This document shows, piece by piece, positions 63,301 to 64,000 of a stretch of DNA of 64,000 bases. How positions within the stretch are numbered: position 1 is the first letter of the stretch; each line of letters begins with the position of its first letter. The position numbers were made by a program, and so were the translations under genes. Location of the stretch: positions 425,123 through 489,122 of the forward strand of contig VZSF01007679.1 of the NCBI GenBank assembly GCA_013398295.1. Direction: 5' to 3'. The notes under the pieces were generated by a model. It had not been told where the DNA came from, searched no databases, and saw nothing but the letters and a program-made list of their open reading frames with translations. This DNA is from Chionis minor (lineage: Eukaryota; Chordata; Aves; Charadriiformes; Chionididae).

Positions 63301-64000
63301 ATAGCAGGAGTATGTATTTGTAAGACATATGGCTATTTTTTGTTTTAACGCTGGCCTCCAGTGTTTTACTTAAGATGCTGGAGTACAACATCAAATACAC
63401 CTTTTTCCCTTTATTATTGGACTTCATAGTTCAATACGTTTTGAATTGTAATAATCCTATGAAGTTCACTGAAGTATGATTTTTTTTTTTGACACCTCAC
63501 TCTATCATACACTAAGTAACACACCGTGCTGGAATCTGAATGGCTTCTTTGTAAATTATATAGTTCTACTATAGTCTTAACAGACAATTAGCAAATTATT
63601 ATGTATGAGAAAATGGAAAACAGCAAATTATTTTAAAATAAAACTAAATTTTAAAGTGTTTTTATGTTATGTATATTAACATGAAACACAGCCAGATGAC
63701 ATTTACATTGGGTTCTGGTTTTGGTATAGAGATAATGCTGTAGGAAGCATAATCTTTCCTTTCCCAATGTCCAGCGTATGCCATGCTGGAACTGCTGAAG
63801 CACAAGTGTTTTCTTATAAGGCTGAATCTAGATGACAAAATAGATTTTGCATACTGTTGCCTCTCAGTGTGCGAGTGAGACTGTTAACTGTGCTGTGATC
63901 TGAGAAAAGTCTACTTAGCATATATTTATATGGCCAGTATGTGTTGTGCACTCTTGTATGTATACATGTATGTAACTACATACTGTCCTGGTTCCAGCAG
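60306..64000. other. PIEZO2 intron 2, distal part of window, no gene seen
   Basis: The 60790-61080 and 62150-62420 stretches are GC-richer than their surroundings and have overlapping short open frames on both strands, but I found no domain, splice-bounded exon or repeat family in them. The rest is AT-rich intron. No PIEZO2 exon 3 was found before the window ends. Confidence 0.55.

Noticed and set aside
21597..64000. PIEZO2 exon 3
   Set aside because: I looked for a GHTGRLLK-type coding start preceded by a pyrimidine tract and AG on the plus strand and did not find one. A splice-aware protein alignment would settle it.

Overview
This window is vertebrate nuclear DNA, almost certainly from a bird. 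It is AT-rich, carries spliceosomal signals (polypyrimidine tract plus AG, and GTAAGC), has no dense coding, and contains several chicken-repeat-1 (CR1) LINE copies. Some of these end in the ATTCTATGA-type 3' tail typical of avian CR1. Two single N bases (8939, 36339) show it comes from a draft assembly. The species cannot be named from the sequence alone.

I recognise only one coding piece of a host gene: a 96-bp internal exon at 21501-21596 on the plus strand. It encodes the first part of the mechanosensitive channel PIEZO2 and equals coding exon 2 of the vertebrate gene. Everything upstream (1-21500) therefore reads as intron 1 and everything downstream (21597-64000) as intron 2. Neither the initiator-methionine exon nor the next exon was found, so both introns appear to extend beyond the window. 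The longest open frames (about 150 codons) are no longer than expected by chance in AT-rich DNA of this size, and I did not call them genes.

Layout. From 1 to 21.5 kb is intron 1. It holds a CR1 3' tail (1171-1294), a poly-T run with an N (8915-8953), a decayed DIRS-like retrotransposon RNase H segment (about 9440-9788), an extreme G tract (14420-14452) and two short perfect hairpins. At 21.5 kb is the PIEZO2 exon. From 21.6 to 64 kb is intron 2. It holds a very old CR1-type LINE ORF2 (about 32245-33034), a reverse-oriented CR1 tail that grew into a small satellite (33035-33135), and the best-preserved CR1 (40733-41500, minus strand). Further along are a CR1 tail (48119-48209), two possible MIR/L2-like relics (about 53044-53160 and 56388-56515), a C-rich tract (56712-56744), a palindromic TG/TA microsatellite (59461-59489) and another minus-strand CR1 (59922-60305).

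I saw no CRISPR array, operon, RNA gene or intact mobile element. The most unusual item is the DIRS-like RNase H relic, because such elements are generally regarded as absent from birds. It rests on motif reading only and needs a profile search.
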